From NCBI GenBank assembly GCA_020073385.1, contig JAIQFH010000026.1:29348-93347 (forward strand): a stretch of DNA of 64,000 nucleotides, in the 5' to 3' direction. Position numbers and translations under genes: made by a program. The notes under the pieces are model-generated. The model had not been told where the DNA came from. It ran no database searches and was given only the letters and a program-made list of their open reading frames with translations. This document shows positions 38,265-49,563 of the stretch, in pieces; position 1 is the stretch's first letter, and each line of letters opens with the position of its first letter. The stretch comes from Terriglobia bacterium. GTDB lineage: Bacteria > Acidobacteriota > Terriglobia > Terriglobales > Acidobacteriaceae.

Positions 38265-38495
38265 CTATGCTACGTTGACGCCGTACTGCTGCCGATACTC
38301 GCGCTCGATCGACTCCATCTGATCCTTGAGGCGAAGTTTCAGCTTTTTCAAGCGCACTTCTTCCAGTTTTTCGTCTTCGCTGAGATAGCGTTTTTGAGTG
38401 AGTGTTTCGAGACGTTGCGCGTACTGCGTATGCTCCTGAGCCAGCCGGCGGAATTCATCGTGGCTGGTCAGGAGTTGGTCTCTCGGAGTCAGCAT
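38265..38495 (-). CDS. YdcH/DUF465 family small coiled protein
   Basis: A 76-residue protein: [20 protein letters not shown] near the start and [20 protein letters not shown] near the end are the DUF465 pattern (EH...L...LKKxKLxLKD). It should be a short helical coiled protein. Function is unknown in the family. It is transcribed alone or from a promoter in the 99-base gap before rimI, and has its own terminator downstream. Confidence 0.82.
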   Translation of the reverse strand: MLTPRDQLLTSHDEFRRLAQEHTQYAQRLETLTQKRYLSEDEKLEEVRLKKLKLRLKDQMESIEREYRQQYGVNVA

Positions 38496-38594
38496 CCAGG
38501 CAGACCTCCAAACCTTGATATGAGGTCACGTTAACACAGCCGTAACATTGGGGACAATGCCAAAAAAGTTGTGCAGTCTCAAGGTGAGATGGTC

Positions 38595-39059
38595 TCAAAC
38601 CAGCGTTTTGCTATACAAAACAGCGTCTTCGCTGGGATGGGAATAGTAGGCCTTCCGCCGCCCGGTTTCCATGAATCCCACGTATTCGTAGAGACGCCGC
38701 GCCGCCGAATTCGACTCTCGCACTTCCAGAAAAACGGCGGTGCTGTTAGTCTGCCGAGCTTGAACCAGCAGGCTATCAATCAGTTGCCTGCCGATTCCCA
38801 TCCGGCGCACGGCCGGAGCAACGACTATATTCTCCAGTTCCCATTCGGCCGGCAAATAACGGGCGACGAGAAAACCGGCAAGCACAGAGCCGCCCTCTTC
38901 CTCCCCTACCAACGCTAACCTTACGGGTGATTCTGCACTGGCTGCGAAGAGATTGGCATACTGTTGTTCCGTCCAGTGCGCGGTCGTCGGACATTGCCGT
39001 TCGAGGCGAATCATCTCAGCAACATCTTCGAGAGTCGCCTTGCGTACGAAATAGGCCAA
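38595..39059 (-). CDS. rimI: Ribosomal-protein-alanine N-acetyltransferase RimI
   Basis: A 154-residue GNAT acetyltransferase (TTG start). The acetyl-CoA loop is RRMGIGRQLIDSLL; VFLEVRESNSAARRLYEYVG then FMETGRRKAYYSHPSEDAVL is the RimI C-terminal pattern. RimI acetylates the N-terminus of S18 in the known case. It lies 29 bases downstream of tsaB, a common pairing. Confidence 0.9.
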   Translation of the reverse strand: MAYFVRKATLEDVAEMIRLERQCPTTAHWTEQQYANLFAASAESPVRLALVGEEEGGSVLAGFLVARYLPAEWELENIVVAPAVRRMGIGRQLIDSLLVQARQTNSTAVFLEVRESNSAARRLYEYVGFMETGRRKAYYSHPSEDAVLYSKTLV

Positions 39060-39088
39060 ATTGCTTTCCAGTAAGTCTGAGACACAAA

Positions 39089-39853
39089 CTAGGCGCTAGA
39101 AGCTGGTTTTGAATAAATTTCTGCGACCGAGCGCCGGATGTAATTCGCCTCCAATTGCTCGGGCGAGACGGTTTCACCAGTTCTGAGTTTGTCCCACCCA
39201 ACACTGGCGATTTCGGCGGATCGTGGCCGCTGCACGCGATCCCAAATGGCGTGTTCTTGGGAGGCTCCCAATCTCTTCTTGAGGGCATCCGCAATTGCAC
39301 GATCGGGTGTCGCAATCCATTGCGAGGCACCCGATTCAACCAGCTCTGCGAGAGACCGCATATCGAGCAGCGACTCTGCAATGCATTTGAACGAATGGCT
39401 CGTCTTCGAGGCACTGACGATTTCGTATTGACCGACGAAGGCCTCTTTTCGGCCGGCATCAAGGGCAACGGCGTAGCGGAATGTGACTTGTTGGACCGCC
39501 TCATCGCCAGCGGCAATTCCGTGACCGTATCGTGCTAAGACCTCAAGCAGCGAAACCGGCACGATTGGCTTCTGGAGAATTTCGGCCAGCGCCTTGATGG
39601 CCGCCAGTCCAACGCGCAAGCCGGTGAACGATCCTGGCCCAGAAACTACAACGAAGGCGTCGATATCCGTTTTTAGGAATTCGTGTTTCTTCAGCAAAGC
39701 AGCGATCTGCGGTACCAATTGCGCGGAAAATGTTCCGCCGGCGAGAGGGACCTCTTCGATCACTTCGACCTTATCTGGTTCGGTGCCTTCCTCGGCACGC
39801 ACCAGACCGACGAAACCGTCTTTGCCCGAGGTGTCAGTAATGAGAAGAAGCAT
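39089..39853 (-). CDS. tsaB: tRNA threonylcarbamoyladenosine biosynthesis protein TsaB
   Basis: A 254-residue ASKHA-fold protein. LLLITDTSGKDGFVGLV at the start, SAQLVPQIAALLKKHEF and VVVSGPGSFTGLRVGLAAIK are the TsaB signatures. With TsaD, TsaE and TsaC it makes t6A at position 37 of ANN-decoding tRNAs; TsaB is the non-catalytic partner of TsaD. It sits between mce (48-base gap) and rimI. Confidence 0.92.
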   Translation of the reverse strand: MLLLITDTSGKDGFVGLVRAEEGTEPDKVEVIEEVPLAGGTFSAQLVPQIAALLKKHEFLKTDIDAFVVVSGPGSFTGLRVGLAAIKALAEILQKPIVPVSLLEVLARYGHGIAAGDEAVQQVTFRYAVALDAGRKEAFVGQYEIVSASKTSHSFKCIAESLLDMRSLAELVESGASQWIATPDRAIADALKKRLGASQEHAIWDRVQRPRSAEIASVGWDKLRTGETVSPEQLEANYIRRSVAEIYSKPASSA

Positions 39854-39901
39854 TCTTTGATGGTCTATCTGTGAAGATTGGTGAAATCCGCGGCCAGGGC
39901 G

Positions 39902-40315
39902 TTATGCCTGTACCAATTCCAACAGCACGCCTCCCGTGCTCGAGGGATGCACGAACACGTACTGATGCCCACCGGCGCCGGTCTTGATTTCCTCGGATAC
40001 GAGACGCACGCCATTTTTCTTCAGCCGCTCGATTGCCGCGCACAGGTCCGGAACCTTGATGCAAACATGGTGCAACCCCTCACCGCGCTTGGCGATGAAT
40101 CGGGCAATCGTGGAGTTCTCGGACGTGGCTTCGAGCAGTTCCAGCCGGCTCTCCCCCACCGGAACCATCACCAGCCGTACCTGCTCATGCTCGACGGTTT
40201 CTTCCGGCGAGACACTGAGCCCCAGCGTTTCGTAGATCGCCTTAGCCGCCGCCAGCGACTTCACCGCAATGCCCAGATGGTCGATCGCGAAGTTCACATC
40301 ACCTCTGCGCTGCAC
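39902..40315 (-). CDS. mce: Methylmalonyl-CoA epimerase
   Basis: A 137-residue vicinal-oxygen-chelate enzyme. The metal ligands are visible: His in DHLGIAVKSL, Glu in SRLELLEATS, His in GEGLHHVCIKV and Glu in GGVLLELVQ. It interconverts the two methylmalonyl-CoA epimers in propionate and branched-chain breakdown. The adjacent meaB supports the same pathway, though the mutase itself is not in the window. Confidence 0.9.
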   Translation of the reverse strand: MQRRGDVNFAIDHLGIAVKSLAAAKAIYETLGLSVSPEETVEHEQVRLVMVPVGESRLELLEATSENSTIARFIAKRGEGLHHVCIKVPDLCAAIERLKKNGVRLVSEEIKTGAGGHQYVFVHPSSTGGVLLELVQA

Positions 40316-40332
40316 ACAAATTTTAGATTTTA

Positions 40333-40392
40333 GATTGCAGATTTCAGATTGAAAACCCGGAACGCCAGCTGTTCAATCTGCAATCTGAAATC
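40333..40392. repeat. AGATTGCAGATTTC-type palindrome between meaB and mce
   Basis: A 21-base arm at 40333-40353 pairs with 40372-40392 at 19 of 21 positions, with an 18-base loop. Additional AGATTT/AAATCT units flank both arms (about 40322-40407), so the entire 92-base gap is repeat. The same family recurs between two permease genes at 59156-59262. Confidence 0.8.
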
Positions 40393-40407
40393 GAAAATCT
40401 GAAATCT

Positions 40408-41409
<1,002 letters not shown>

Positions 41410-41448
41410 GATGTCAGTGTAAAGCAGCCAAGAAATCGGCGAAACAGA

Positions 41449-41976
41449 TTAGTAGCGATGCACGCCACAGCCCGGACACGACCATCGCGGGCCCGCCAGA
41501 AGCGGCGTCTTGCAGAATGGACACATCGTGTCATCCGCCGGCAGAACCGATTTGATCCCCTGCCGCAAAGACAATTCTTTCGGAGCTCGCAAGAGGTGCC
41601 GAAGTAGCAGCAAGCTGGCAACCGGTCCACCAATTCGAAACAGCCAGCTCACCCACTCATCCGGTGCCTCTGCCGGTTCTACCCACGACACCCCAGAAAC
41701 CATTATCAAGATGGCCAAGCCAATCCACTTGAATGACCTTCTGGTTCCTGGGGCCGTGTGCGGTTCTGCCCCGCACCGGACGCATCGCCAATGTTTCCAG
41801 AATCCAACCGGGAGAATCGGGATCCAGAAGATATGCCCGACGTCGAAAGTGCGAATCGCGATCGAGCGACTCGCAGCGCGGCAGGTAAGACAGTAATCGT
41901 TGCGGAATGCAACCCGCTTCGGCCAGAAGTGGTAAGCACCGTGGATCAGGACCATACTGTTGACTGCGTCCCCCAC
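41449..41976 (-). CDS. Membrane protein with paired zinc-ribbon motifs
   Basis: A 175-residue protein (GTG start at 41976; ATG-41955 is an alternative). An N-terminal zinc ribbon (YCLTCR, later WRCVRCGAEP) flanks a FDVGHIFWIPILPVGFWKHW segment; two hydrophobic stretches (about 83-98 and 110-135) follow; a second zinc ribbon closes the protein (CPFCKTPLLAG, SCPGCGVHRY). Four Cys pairs suggest two zinc sites, one at each side of a membrane hairpin. I do not know its function. It sits 15 bases after the acyl-CoA dehydrogenase and 39 before meaB. Confidence 0.65.
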   Translation of the reverse strand: MGDAVNSMVLIHGAYHFWPKRVAFRNDYCLTCRAASRSIAIRTFDVGHIFWIPILPVGFWKHWRCVRCGAEPHTAPGTRRSFKWIGLAILIMVSGVSWVEPAEAPDEWVSWLFRIGGPVASLLLLRHLLRAPKELSLRQGIKSVLPADDTMCPFCKTPLLAGPRWSCPGCGVHRY

Positions 41977-41991
41977 GCAGTCCGTGACAGC

Positions 41992-43134
41992 CTAATCCTT
42001 GAGTAGCTGCCGCGCAATGACTAGCCGTTGAATCTCGCTCGTCCCTTCACCGATGGTGCACAGCTTGACGTCGCGATAGAACTTCTCGGCCGGATAGTCT
42101 TTGATGAATCCATAGCCGCCGTGAATCTGCACGCCCTCATTGGCGCACCTCACCGCGACTTCGCTGGCAAAGAGCTTCGCCATGGACGACTCCTGCGTCG
42201 ACTTCATCCCGGCGTCTTTCATGGATGCGGCACGCATGGTCAGCAGCGTGGCCGCGTCGATCTCAGTAGCCATGTCGGCCAGCTTCCACTGGATCGCCTG
42301 AAAATCACTGATCGCTTTTCCGAACTGCCGCCGCTGCTTGGAATACTTCAGCGCGGCCTCGAATGCCCCTTCCGCCATTCCTAACGAGAGGGCCGCGATC
42401 GAAATGCGGCCTCCGTCGAGCACGCGCATCGCATCGGGAAAACCTTGCCCTTCGCCGCCCAGGAGATTTTCCGCCGGGATCACGCAATCTTCGAAGATCA
42501 ACTCCGCGGTATCGCTGGCTCGCAGTCCCAGCTTGTTCTCCTTTTTCCCCGGACGAAATCCCTTGGTGTCTTTCTCCACCACAAAGGCCGAGAGGCCATG
42601 CGTGTGTGCCGTCCGATCGGTGACGGCGAGCACAACCACTACATCGGCATAGTGCCCGTTGGTGCAAAAGGTCTTCGTTCCATTCAGTACCCAGCTATTT
42701 CCTTTGCGCACAGCCGTCATGCGCGCACTACCTGCGTCCGATCCCGAGGACGGCTCTGTCAGTCCCCATGCGCCAATGAATTCTCCCGTCGCCAGCTTGC
42801 TGACATATTTCTTCTTCTGTGCTTCGTTGCCGGCGAGAAAAATATGATTGGTGCAGAGCGAAGTGTGCGCCGCCACGATGATGCCCACCGATCCGTCGAC
42901 ACGCGAGAGTTCCTCGATCGCCGTGACGTACTCGACATAGCCCATGCCCGCGCCGCCGTACTCCGGCGGGAAGACCGTGCCCAGCAATCCGAGCTTGCCC
43001 AGTTCCTTGATCGTGGCTAGCGGAAACTCGCCCTTCTCGTCCCACTCCATGACATGTGGCTTGATCTCGCGCTCGGCAAATTCACGAATGCTCTTTTTCA
43101 GTTGCAATTGCTCTTCGTTCAGTTGGAAATCCAC
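41992..43134 (-). CDS. Acyl-CoA dehydrogenase
   Basis: A 380-residue flavoprotein from GTG-43134 (GGAGGGG upstream; the 15-residue longer form has no ribosome site). Family marks: [60 protein letters not shown] and the catalytic-Glu region [20 protein letters not shown]. This is the short-chain/butyryl or isobutyryl type. With mce and meaB nearby it fits branched-chain amino acid or fatty acid breakdown to propionyl/methylmalonyl-CoA. Confidence 0.93.
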   Translation of the reverse strand: MDFQLNEEQLQLKKSIREFAEREIKPHVMEWDEKGEFPLATIKELGKLGLLGTVFPPEYGGAGMGYVEYVTAIEELSRVDGSVGIIVAAHTSLCTNHIFLAGNEAQKKKYVSKLATGEFIGAWGLTEPSSGSDAGSARMTAVRKGNSWVLNGTKTFCTNGHYADVVVVLAVTDRTAHTHGLSAFVVEKDTKGFRPGKKENKLGLRASDTAELIFEDCVIPAENLLGGEGQGFPDAMRVLDGGRISIAALSLGMAEGAFEAALKYSKQRRQFGKAISDFQAIQWKLADMATEIDAATLLTMRAASMKDAGMKSTQESSMAKLFASEVAVRCANEGVQIHGGYGFIKDYPAEKFYRDVKLCTIGEGTSEIQRLVIARQLLKD

Positions 43135-43348
43135 GATGCCCCTCCGAGGCCTCCCAATGACACCAGGCCGCGATGCCACCGGATTCTCGATTAAAACATA
43201 GCTCTCACGAACGAAGAAGTTACCTCAGACAAATTGATGACAAACGTTGGGAAGCAGCATGAACATTGGGGATTTTGCAGATCAATGGAGGTTTGCCAAC
43301 CGACCGTATGGTTGGAGATCCCCCCTCCCCCGGCTCTTCTGTTCACAC

Positions 43349-44590
43349 TCAGACGCCGGGGCGCAATTCCACAGGCTGGAGGAACGACTGGAAGACTTCG
43401 TTCGACAGCAATCGCCCGCGAGATGTAAGGAAGATCCGATCGGCCGATCGCTGTAGTAAACCTTGCTCGACCAGGTCTTCCATGTTGGCTCGCAGGGCCT
43501 CGAGCGTGTTCGATCCAAACAGGTCGCCGACCTCGCGCAGATCGACTCCGCGATTCAACCGCAATCCGAGGAAGAACGTTTCTTCCATTGCCGTCGTTCG
43601 AGAGATGGTGGTCCTCTGCAATGGCGCATCCGCAACGTATTTTTCCAAAGCGTCCGAGGTTGAAAAGCGTACAGCTTCCAGCTCAGGGGAGAGCGAGGCC
43701 AGCATCGAGTGAGCATCTACGCCAAAGCCGAGATACGGCTGCCGCGTCCAATATTTCAGATTGTGCCGCGATTCGAATCCCGCACGCGCGAAGTTGGAGA
43801 TCTCATACTGCGCAACTCCTGCCGCACCCAATGCTTCGCACGCCGCCAGATAGAATTCAACAATCGCTTCTTCATCCGGGACAAAATGCGCGTGATAACG
43901 CGTCCCACCCGCTATCAACTCCCGCCCCAGCCGCGAATCTTCATCGACTTCGAGCATGTAAACGCTGACGTGCGGCGCACCAGTAGCAATCGTCTCCTGC
44001 AAAGATTTCTTCCAACTCTCCGCCGTCTGGTGCGGTAGCCCGGCAATCAGGTCGATGTTGATGTTCGTAATCCCGGCAGCGCGAAGTCGTGCGATGTCAT
44101 CCAGAGTGGTGGCGCGCTTATGAAGCCTCCCGACCGACGCAGCTTCTTCATCCACGAACGACTGAACCCCAAGGCTGACCCGGTTCACTCCGCAAAGCAG
44201 CAGAGTGTCCAGCATTTCTGCCGTCAAGGTCCCCGGCGCGCACTCCCCCGTAATCTCCGCGCCCGCCTTAACTGCGAACTGTGTGCGAACAGCATCGAAC
44301 ATTCGCCGCAATTGGGCCGAGGAGAGAACAGTCGGCGTGCCTCCGCCCAGATAAATCGAATCCACTTCCCGCTCGAACTTGCCCCCCATCTGCGCCGCTG
44401 TCTGAGGCGCGCCCGCGATATCGCCGCACACTCGGCACACATACTTCTCAAACACCGCCTTCGAAAACACGTCGGAGGCGAAGTTGCAGTAGCTGCATTT
44501 CGTCCGGCAGAAGGGCACCGAAATGTAGATCCCCAGGCTCACTTCTTCATTATCCCAAACCTTTTCCATCTTCCCCGCGGTCCGGGCCAT
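43349..44590 (-). CDS. hemW: Radical SAM heme chaperone HemW
   Basis: A 413-residue radical SAM protein. YISVPFCRTKCSYCNFA has the three-Cys cluster motif; SIYLGGGTPTVLSSAQL, VNRVSLGVQSFVDEEAASVG and LIAGLPHQTAESWKKSL are the HemW pattern. The C-terminal HemN-like domain includes ETFFLGLRLNRGVDLREVG. HemW delivers heme to respiratory enzymes and is often misnamed coproporphyrinogen oxidase. A 169-base gap without a gene precedes the acyl-CoA dehydrogenase. Confidence 0.9.
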   Translation of the reverse strand: MARTAGKMEKVWDNEEVSLGIYISVPFCRTKCSYCNFASDVFSKAVFEKYVCRVCGDIAGAPQTAAQMGGKFEREVDSIYLGGGTPTVLSSAQLRRMFDAVRTQFAVKAGAEITGECAPGTLTAEMLDTLLLCGVNRVSLGVQSFVDEEAASVGRLHKRATTLDDIARLRAAGITNINIDLIAGLPHQTAESWKKSLQETIATGAPHVSVYMLEVDEDSRLGRELIAGGTRYHAHFVPDEEAIVEFYLAACEALGAAGVAQYEISNFARAGFESRHNLKYWTRQPYLGFGVDAHSMLASLSPELEAVRFSTSDALEKYVADAPLQRTTISRTTAMEETFFLGLRLNRGVDLREVGDLFGSNTLEALRANMEDLVEQGLLQRSADRIFLTSRGRLLSNEVFQSFLQPVELRPGV

Positions 44591-44654
44591 CTATTTGAGG
44601 TAACCTTGTTGGAAGGCGCCCCTCCGCCCTGGTTCGACCCGTAATCGAGACCCG

Positions 44655-46724
44655 ATGGCCCAGGAAGAAGAAGTACTAGGCAAAGCGTATGACAGCCGCC
44701 TGATGCGCCGGCTGCTCACCTACCTGCGCCCGTACCGCTGGCAGGTGGCAGTAGCCATTGTCTCGATCATCCTGAAGTCGTTCGCTGACGTTCTCGGTCC
44801 GTATCTGGTCAAGGTCGCCGTCGACCGCTACCTCGCACCCGCCAAGGGATCGACCTCCGGAATGTGGAACTGGCTCAGCCCGAAGCCCCTGACCGGAATG
44901 GCGCAGATCTCCACGATTTACTTTGGCCTGCTGATCTTCACCTTCGTGCTGGAATTCCTGCAGACCTACTACATGCAGTGGACCGGCCAGCAGATCATGT
45001 TCGACTTGCGCAGCCAGATTTTTCGGCATCTGCAGCGCATGCACGTCGCCTTCTACGATAAGAACCCCGTGGGGCGGCTAGTCACGCGCGTTACGACTGA
45101 CGTTGACGCCTTGAACGAGATGTTCACTTCGGGCGTGGTCTCAATCTTCGAGGACCTGTTCGTGCTCGCCGGGATTCTCGGGATCATGCTTTGCATGAAC
45201 TGGAAGCTCGCGCTAATCACCTTCGCCGTGCTGCCGTTCATCGTGTTCGCGACCAAGATTTTCCGCGACAAGGTGCGTGATTCCTACCGCCGCATTCGCA
45301 CCGCCATCGCCCGCATTAATTCTTATTTGCAGGAGCACGTCAGCGGCATGGTGGTGCTTCAGCTTTTTAACCGCGAGCGCCGCGCCTACAACCGCTTCGC
45401 GGAAATCAACCGCAGCCATATGGACGCCTTCAAAGACGCGATCCTGGCATATTCCGTTTACTACCCCATCGTCGACCTGTTTTCCTCGGTGGCAATTGCG
45501 TCCGTGATCTGGTGGGGCGGGCAAGACGTCATTCGGAAGATTTCGGTAACCACGGTTGAATTCACGCGTCATCCTCTGGGGCTGCACCCCGTGGCGGCAG
45601 TCGCATCCCTCGGCGTTCTCATCGCCTTCACGCAGTACGCCATGCGCTTCTTCCGCCCGATCATGGATTTCAGCGAAAAGTACAACATCCTCCAGTCCGC
45701 AATGGCGGCCAGCGAACGCATCTTCAAGATGCTGGACACTCCGGTAGAGGTCGTCTCGCCCGCAGCGCCGAAGAAGCCCGCGGGCCCAGGCCGCATCGAA
45801 TTCGACCACGTCTGGTTCGCGTATCGGGACGTGCCGGATGAGACCATGGACCACGTAGCGACGGCCGCCTCGGCTGTCCCGCCGAAGCGAAGCGAAGCGG
45901 CCTCAGGCAATGGTTTTTCCCACCCTTCGAAAAGCCCGAAGGGTGGGGCACCCGCCGAAAGCATCGCAACGCCCGACTGGGTCCTCCGCGACGTCACCTT
46001 CACGATCGAGCCCGGAGAAACCGTCGCAGTAGTCGGCCACACCGGCGCCGGCAAGACCACTCTCATTTCCCTGCTCCTCCGCTTCTACGACGTTCAGAAA
46101 GGCGCGGTCAGAATCGACGGCGTGGACGTAAAAGAGATGGACCCTGCCGATCTGCGCGCCCGCTTTGGCGTTGTCCTGCAGGATCCATTTCTCTTTAGTG
46201 GCACGATCGGAACCAACATTCGCCTGGGCACGCAGCGCATCGAGGACGCGCATATCCAGCAAGCAGCCGAAGACGTCAATCTTGGCGATTTCATCCGCGC
46301 CCTGCCCAACGGCTTCGACGAAGAAGTGCGCGAGCGCGGCTCGACGCTCTCGACCGGACAGAAGCAACTGATCTCATTCGCCCGTGCCCTGGCGCACGAA
46401 CCGAAGATTCTGATCCTCGACGAAGCGACTTCCAGCGTTGACACCGAGACCGAGTTCAAAGTCCGCGACGCCCTCGCCCGCATGGTCGAAGGGCGCACCT
46501 CGCTGATCATCGCCCATCGCCTCTCCACCATCCAGCGCGCCGACAAGATTATCGTCATGCACAAGGGTCAGCTGCGCGAAATGGGTACGCACCAGGAACT
46601 CCTCGCTCACCGCGGCATCTACTACAAGCTGTACCAGCTGCAATACAAAGATCAGGAGATTGATGTGGCGCGCGCGTCCTCGCCCGCGAATGCCGGGGAA
46701 TCCACAGTCAGCGCCGACGATTAG
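44655..46724 (+). CDS. MsbA-like ABC exporter with an in-frame repeat insertion
   Basis: A 689-residue half-transporter: a six-helix membrane domain (about 20-345), then a nucleotide-binding domain with Walker [22 protein letters not shown]-loop LQDPF, signature [20 protein letters not shown], Walker [13 protein letters not shown] and H-loop IIAHRLST. Between [16 protein letters not shown] and the normal [17 protein letters not shown] of the same NBD strand-turn there are about 45 extra residues, coded partly by a palindromic repeat. So the NBD's first beta sheet carries a large low-complexity loop. Substrate unknown; lipid or drug export is typical. Confidence 0.88.
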   Translation: MAQEEEVLGKAYDSRLMRRLLTYLRPYRWQVAVAIVSIILKSFADVLGPYLVKVAVDRYLAPAKGSTSGMWNWLSPKPLTGMAQISTIYFGLLIFTFVLEFLQTYYMQWTGQQIMFDLRSQIFRHLQRMHVAFYDKNPVGRLVTRVTTDVDALNEMFTSGVVSIFEDLFVLAGILGIMLCMNWKLALITFAVLPFIVFATKIFRDKVRDSYRRIRTAIARINSYLQEHVSGMVVLQLFNRERRAYNRFAEINRSHMDAFKDAILAYSVYYPIVDLFSSVAIASVIWWGGQDVIRKISVTTVEFTRHPLGLHPVAAVASLGVLIAFTQYAMRFFRPIMDFSEKYNILQSAMAASERIFKMLDTPVEVVSPAAPKKPAGPGRIEFDHVWFAYRDVPDETMDHVATAASAVPPKRSEAASGNGFSHPSKSPKGGAPAESIATPDWVLRDVTFTIEPGETVAVVGHTGAGKTTLISLLLRFYDVQKGAVRIDGVDVKEMDPADLRARFGVVLQDPFLFSGTIGTNIRLGTQRIEDAHIQQAAEDVNLGDFIRALPNGFDEEVRERGSTLSTGQKQLISFARALAHEPKILILDEATSSVDTETEFKVRDALARMVEGRTSLIIAHRLSTIQRADKIIVMHKGQLREMGTHQELLAHRGIYYKLYQLQYKDQEIDVARASSPANAGESTVSADD
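45919..45948. repeat. Palindromic element inside the ABC exporter gene
   Basis: CCCACCCTTCG (45919-45929) and CGAAGGGTGGG (45937-45947) form a perfect 11-base stem with a seven-base loop, followed by GCACCCGCCG. The surrounding 45850-45975 region (also GCGAAGCGAAGCG) codes the extra Ala/Ser/Pro-rich loop of the NBD. The edge string GGGGCACCCG matches that of the element inside meaB. Confidence 0.85.
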
Positions 46725-46785
46725 AACGTCCGCATGTTGCGCTTCCGAATTGACTCTCTCCCCGCAACCCACTAGCATTCTGCGA

Positions 46786-49284
46786 GTGCTCGGCCAGACC
46801 ATCTCTCACTATCGAATCGTCGAAAAGCTTGGTGGTGGCGGCATGGGAGTCGTCTATAAGGCCGAGGACATCAAACTCCACCGCTTCGTCGCCCTGAAGT
46901 TCCTGCCCGACAACGTCGCTAAAGATCCCCAGGCGCTGGGCCGCTTTCAGCGCGAGGCCCAGGCGGCATCGGCCCTGAACCATCCCAACATTTGCACGAT
47001 TTACGAGATTGACGAGCACGAGGGACAAGCTTTCATCGCGATGGAGTTCCTCGACGGCGTCACGCTGAAGCATGCCATCGCAGGCCGGCCGCTCGACAGC
47101 GACACTGTGCTCAGTCTCGCCATTGAAATCGCAGACGCGCTCGATGCCGCTCACGCCGAAGGCATCGTCCACCGTGACATCAAGCCTGCAAACATCTTCG
47201 TGACCAAGCGCGGCCACGCCAAGATCCTCGATTTCGGGCTGGCGAAAGTTACGCCGGCTAGCCCTTCAGCGAGCCAGGTCATGGGCGGCAACACGCAGAC
47301 TCTGGATGAGGCGCACTTGACCAGCCCGGGCACGATGGTCGGCACGGTCGCCTACATGTCGCCCGAACAAGTGCGGGCGCGCGAACTGGATTCCCGCACC
47401 GATTTGTTCTCATTCGGCGCAGTACTCTACGAGATGACCACCGGCGATGTGCCGTTCCATGGTGAGAGTTCGGCTGTCATCTGCGAGGCCATCATGAACC
47501 GCGCCCCGGTGTCTCCGGTGCGGCTCAATCGCGATGTCTCAACACGTCTGGAAGACATCATTAACAAGGCGCTGGAGAAAGACCGCAACCTACGCTACCA
47601 GCACGCCTCGGAAATGCGCAGCGACCTGCAACGCCTTAAGCGGGACACTGATACCGGGCGCACGCTCTCCCCAGTCGCGAGTGCAAGTGGAGAATCGAGT
47701 GCGGCAACGGGATCGTCCAGCTCTGGCCGCCAGGTTGCCGCCAGTCCCAGCAGCGCCAGCGGCCTCACCGTACCACGCCGCACCTACGCCAAGATCGCGG
47801 CGGCCGTCGGTGCAGCTGCGCTAATCGCGCTGGCTGGGTTCTTTTGGTATACGAAGCGGCAGGCGGTCCATGCTCCGAGTTCCGCCAACCCGATCACAGT
47901 CGCCGTTCTCCCTTTCCAGAATATGGGCGCCGACAAGGACGCCGACTTCTTACGTCTCGCCCTGCCCGACGAAATTGCCACGTCGCTGAGTTACGTGCAC
48001 TCACTCTCCATCCGCCCCTTCGCCACCACCAGCAAATACAGCGGCCCCAACGTGGACCTGCTGCAGGCCGGCGCGGAGATGCACGTCACCTACATCGTCA
48101 CCGGACATTATCTGAGAGAGGGTAACCAGCTTCAGATCACACTGGAGGCCGTGGACGTCGCCAACAACCGCACGCTCTGGCGCGACACCATGTCCGTCGC
48201 CGCTCCCGACATGATCGCTATGCGCAGCCAGATCACGGCGAAAGTTCAGCAAGGACTCGTGCCTGCGCTTGGAGTGGTCACCGGCACGACAGAAAGCAGC
48301 ACTCGCCCTAAGAACGAGGAAGCCTACGACCTGTACCTGCGCAGCCTGGCGATTCCGCATGACCCTCTTCCCAACAAGGATGCCCTGGCCATGCTGGAGC
48401 GTGCGGTAGGACTCGACTCCAGCTATGCGCCAGCCTGGGGCCAATTGGGTCTTCGCTATTATTGGGATTCTCAATACTCCAATGGCGGGCCTGCGAGCTT
48501 TCAGAAGTCGAACAGCGCGCTGGAACGCGCTCTGGCTCTTGATCCGAACCTCGCCAACGCCGCCGGCCAGTTCATCGCCAACCGTGTTGAGCGAAGCGAA
48601 TTGGGTATGGCGTACAAGGACGCGACGGATCTGGTGAAACGCCAGCCCGGCAACGCCGTCTCTCATTTCTACCTCGGCTACGTTCTCCGCTATGCCGGCT
48701 TGCTCGACGAATCGGCGCGGGAGTGTGAAACCGCGCTCTCGCTTGATCCCGGCAACTTTGCCTTCCGCTCCTGTTCTCTTACCTATCTGTCGATGGGAAA
48801 CCCCGAGCGCGGGATGGACTTCCTGCGCCTTGACGCCGGATCGGACTGGGCCAACCGGAATGTGGTTCGCGTTTTCCTGGCCGAAGGCAAATTGGCGGAC
48901 GCCAAGGGAGCCCTTCAAAAGGTGCCCCCGGATCGCGCAACAAACCAGTTCTGGACTGGTTGTTTGAACCGCCGCTCGGCGCCGCCGTCCTCTCACGCCG
49001 AGCCAGAACTCGTAGGCAGCGAAGCCGTGGCTGCACTGGAGAGCAACCCTGATCCCGAGAACCGGTATCTCTTCGCTGGCGACATGGCATTCTGCGGCGA
49101 GAAGCCCGCTGCGTTCCGATTGCTCAAGACGGCCATCGATGCCCGCTATTGCGCCTACCAAGCCATCCAGAAGGATCCTATGTTCGCCTCGCTCCGTGGC
49201 ACACCAGAGTTCACGCAGTTGCTCTCCTCCGCCAAGCAGTGCCAGGATAGCTTCCTCGCCGAACGAGCTCAGATCTCCCACTGA
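46786..49284 (+). CDS. PknB-like Ser/Thr protein kinase with TolB-like and TPR domains
   Basis: About 832 residues from GTG-46786, where the family's [20 protein letters not shown] begins; the frame is open back to 46660 within the ABC gene. The kinase domain (about 5-275) has the Lys in [26 protein letters not shown] and [21 protein letters not shown] membrane helix lies near 346-366 ([17 protein letters not shown]), then a TolB-like domain ([20 protein letters not shown]), then TPR repeats to the end. It should sense outside signals through the TPR part and phosphorylate cytoplasmic targets. No strong ribosome site is seen. Confidence 0.88.
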   Translation: MLGQTISHYRIVEKLGGGGMGVVYKAEDIKLHRFVALKFLPDNVAKDPQALGRFQREAQAASALNHPNICTIYEIDEHEGQAFIAMEFLDGVTLKHAIAGRPLDSDTVLSLAIEIADALDAAHAEGIVHRDIKPANIFVTKRGHAKILDFGLAKVTPASPSASQVMGGNTQTLDEAHLTSPGTMVGTVAYMSPEQVRARELDSRTDLFSFGAVLYEMTTGDVPFHGESSAVICEAIMNRAPVSPVRLNRDVSTRLEDIINKALEKDRNLRYQHASEMRSDLQRLKRDTDTGRTLSPVASASGESSAATGSSSSGRQVAASPSSASGLTVPRRTYAKIAAAVGAAALIALAGFFWYTKRQAVHAPSSANPITVAVLPFQNMGADKDADFLRLALPDEIATSLSYVHSLSIRPFATTSKYSGPNVDLLQAGAEMHVTYIVTGHYLREGNQLQITLEAVDVANNRTLWRDTMSVAAPDMIAMRSQITAKVQQGLVPALGVVTGTTESSTRPKNEEAYDLYLRSLAIPHDPLPNKDALAMLERAVGLDSSYAPAWGQLGLRYYWDSQYSNGGPASFQKSNSALERALALDPNLANAAGQFIANRVERSELGMAYKDATDLVKRQPGNAVSHFYLGYVLRYAGLLDESARECETALSLDPGNFAFRSCSLTYLSMGNPERGMDFLRLDAGSDWANRNVVRVFLAEGKLADAKGALQKVPPDRATNQFWTGCLNRRSAPPSSHAEPELVGSEAVAALESNPDPENRYLFAGDMAFCGEKPAAFRLLKTAIDARYCAYQAIQKDPMFASLRGTPEFTQLLSSAKQCQDSFLAERAQISH

Positions 49285-49300
49285 TCAAGGGATTGTGTGT

Positions 49301-49320
49301 CGCGGGCGCTCCCGCCCGCG
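49301..49320. repeat. GC-rich hairpin after the kinase gene
   Basis: CGCGGGCG (49301-49308) and CGCCCGCG (49313-49320) form an eight-base stem with a four-base loop, 16 bases after the kinase stop. No T-tract follows. It may end the kinase transcript or belong to the local repeat cluster that continues to 49478. Confidence 0.5.
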
Positions 49321-49367
49321 AACTGGCGGGTAGCAGGAACTGCTCGCGCATCGCTCCACAGAAGAAA

Positions 49368-49478
49368 ATGTGGGGACAGCCGCCATCGGCTGTCTGGCCG
49401 AGCATAGCTCGGCTGCGCCGCCGGCATAACCCTGCGGACCTTCGCTCCGCGGACAGCCGAAGGAGGCTGTCCCCACAT
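49368..49478. repeat. 111-bp palindromic element with 14-bp perfect terminal inverted repeats
   Basis: ATGTGGGGACAGCC (49368-49381) and GGCTGTCCCCACAT (49465-49478) are exact inverted copies. Inside, each half has its own smaller hairpin: GACAGCCG..CGGCTGTC on the left, GAGC-ATA-GCTC next, and GGACAGCCGAAGGAGGCTGTCC on the right. It carries no ORF and no target duplication is visible (GAAA outside left, ACCC right). Its left 23 bases from 49372 recur exactly inside lpxB, and its right end recurs near 34500. Confidence 0.9.
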
Positions 49479-49563
49479 ACCCCGTCTCACGCGGAACTCT
49501 CACTGACACCTCCCCGTATCTTGGAGTAGCATTATCCGTCCCAAAGGAGACTTCCCTCCCCTC

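Noticed and set aside
40322..40407. CRISPR array
   Set aside because: Repeated AGATTT/AAATCT units are inverted and irregular, without uniform spacers or cas genes.
49368..49478. Insertion sequence or classic MITE
   Set aside because: No transposase and no target-site duplication could be seen, so it is reported only as a palindromic element.
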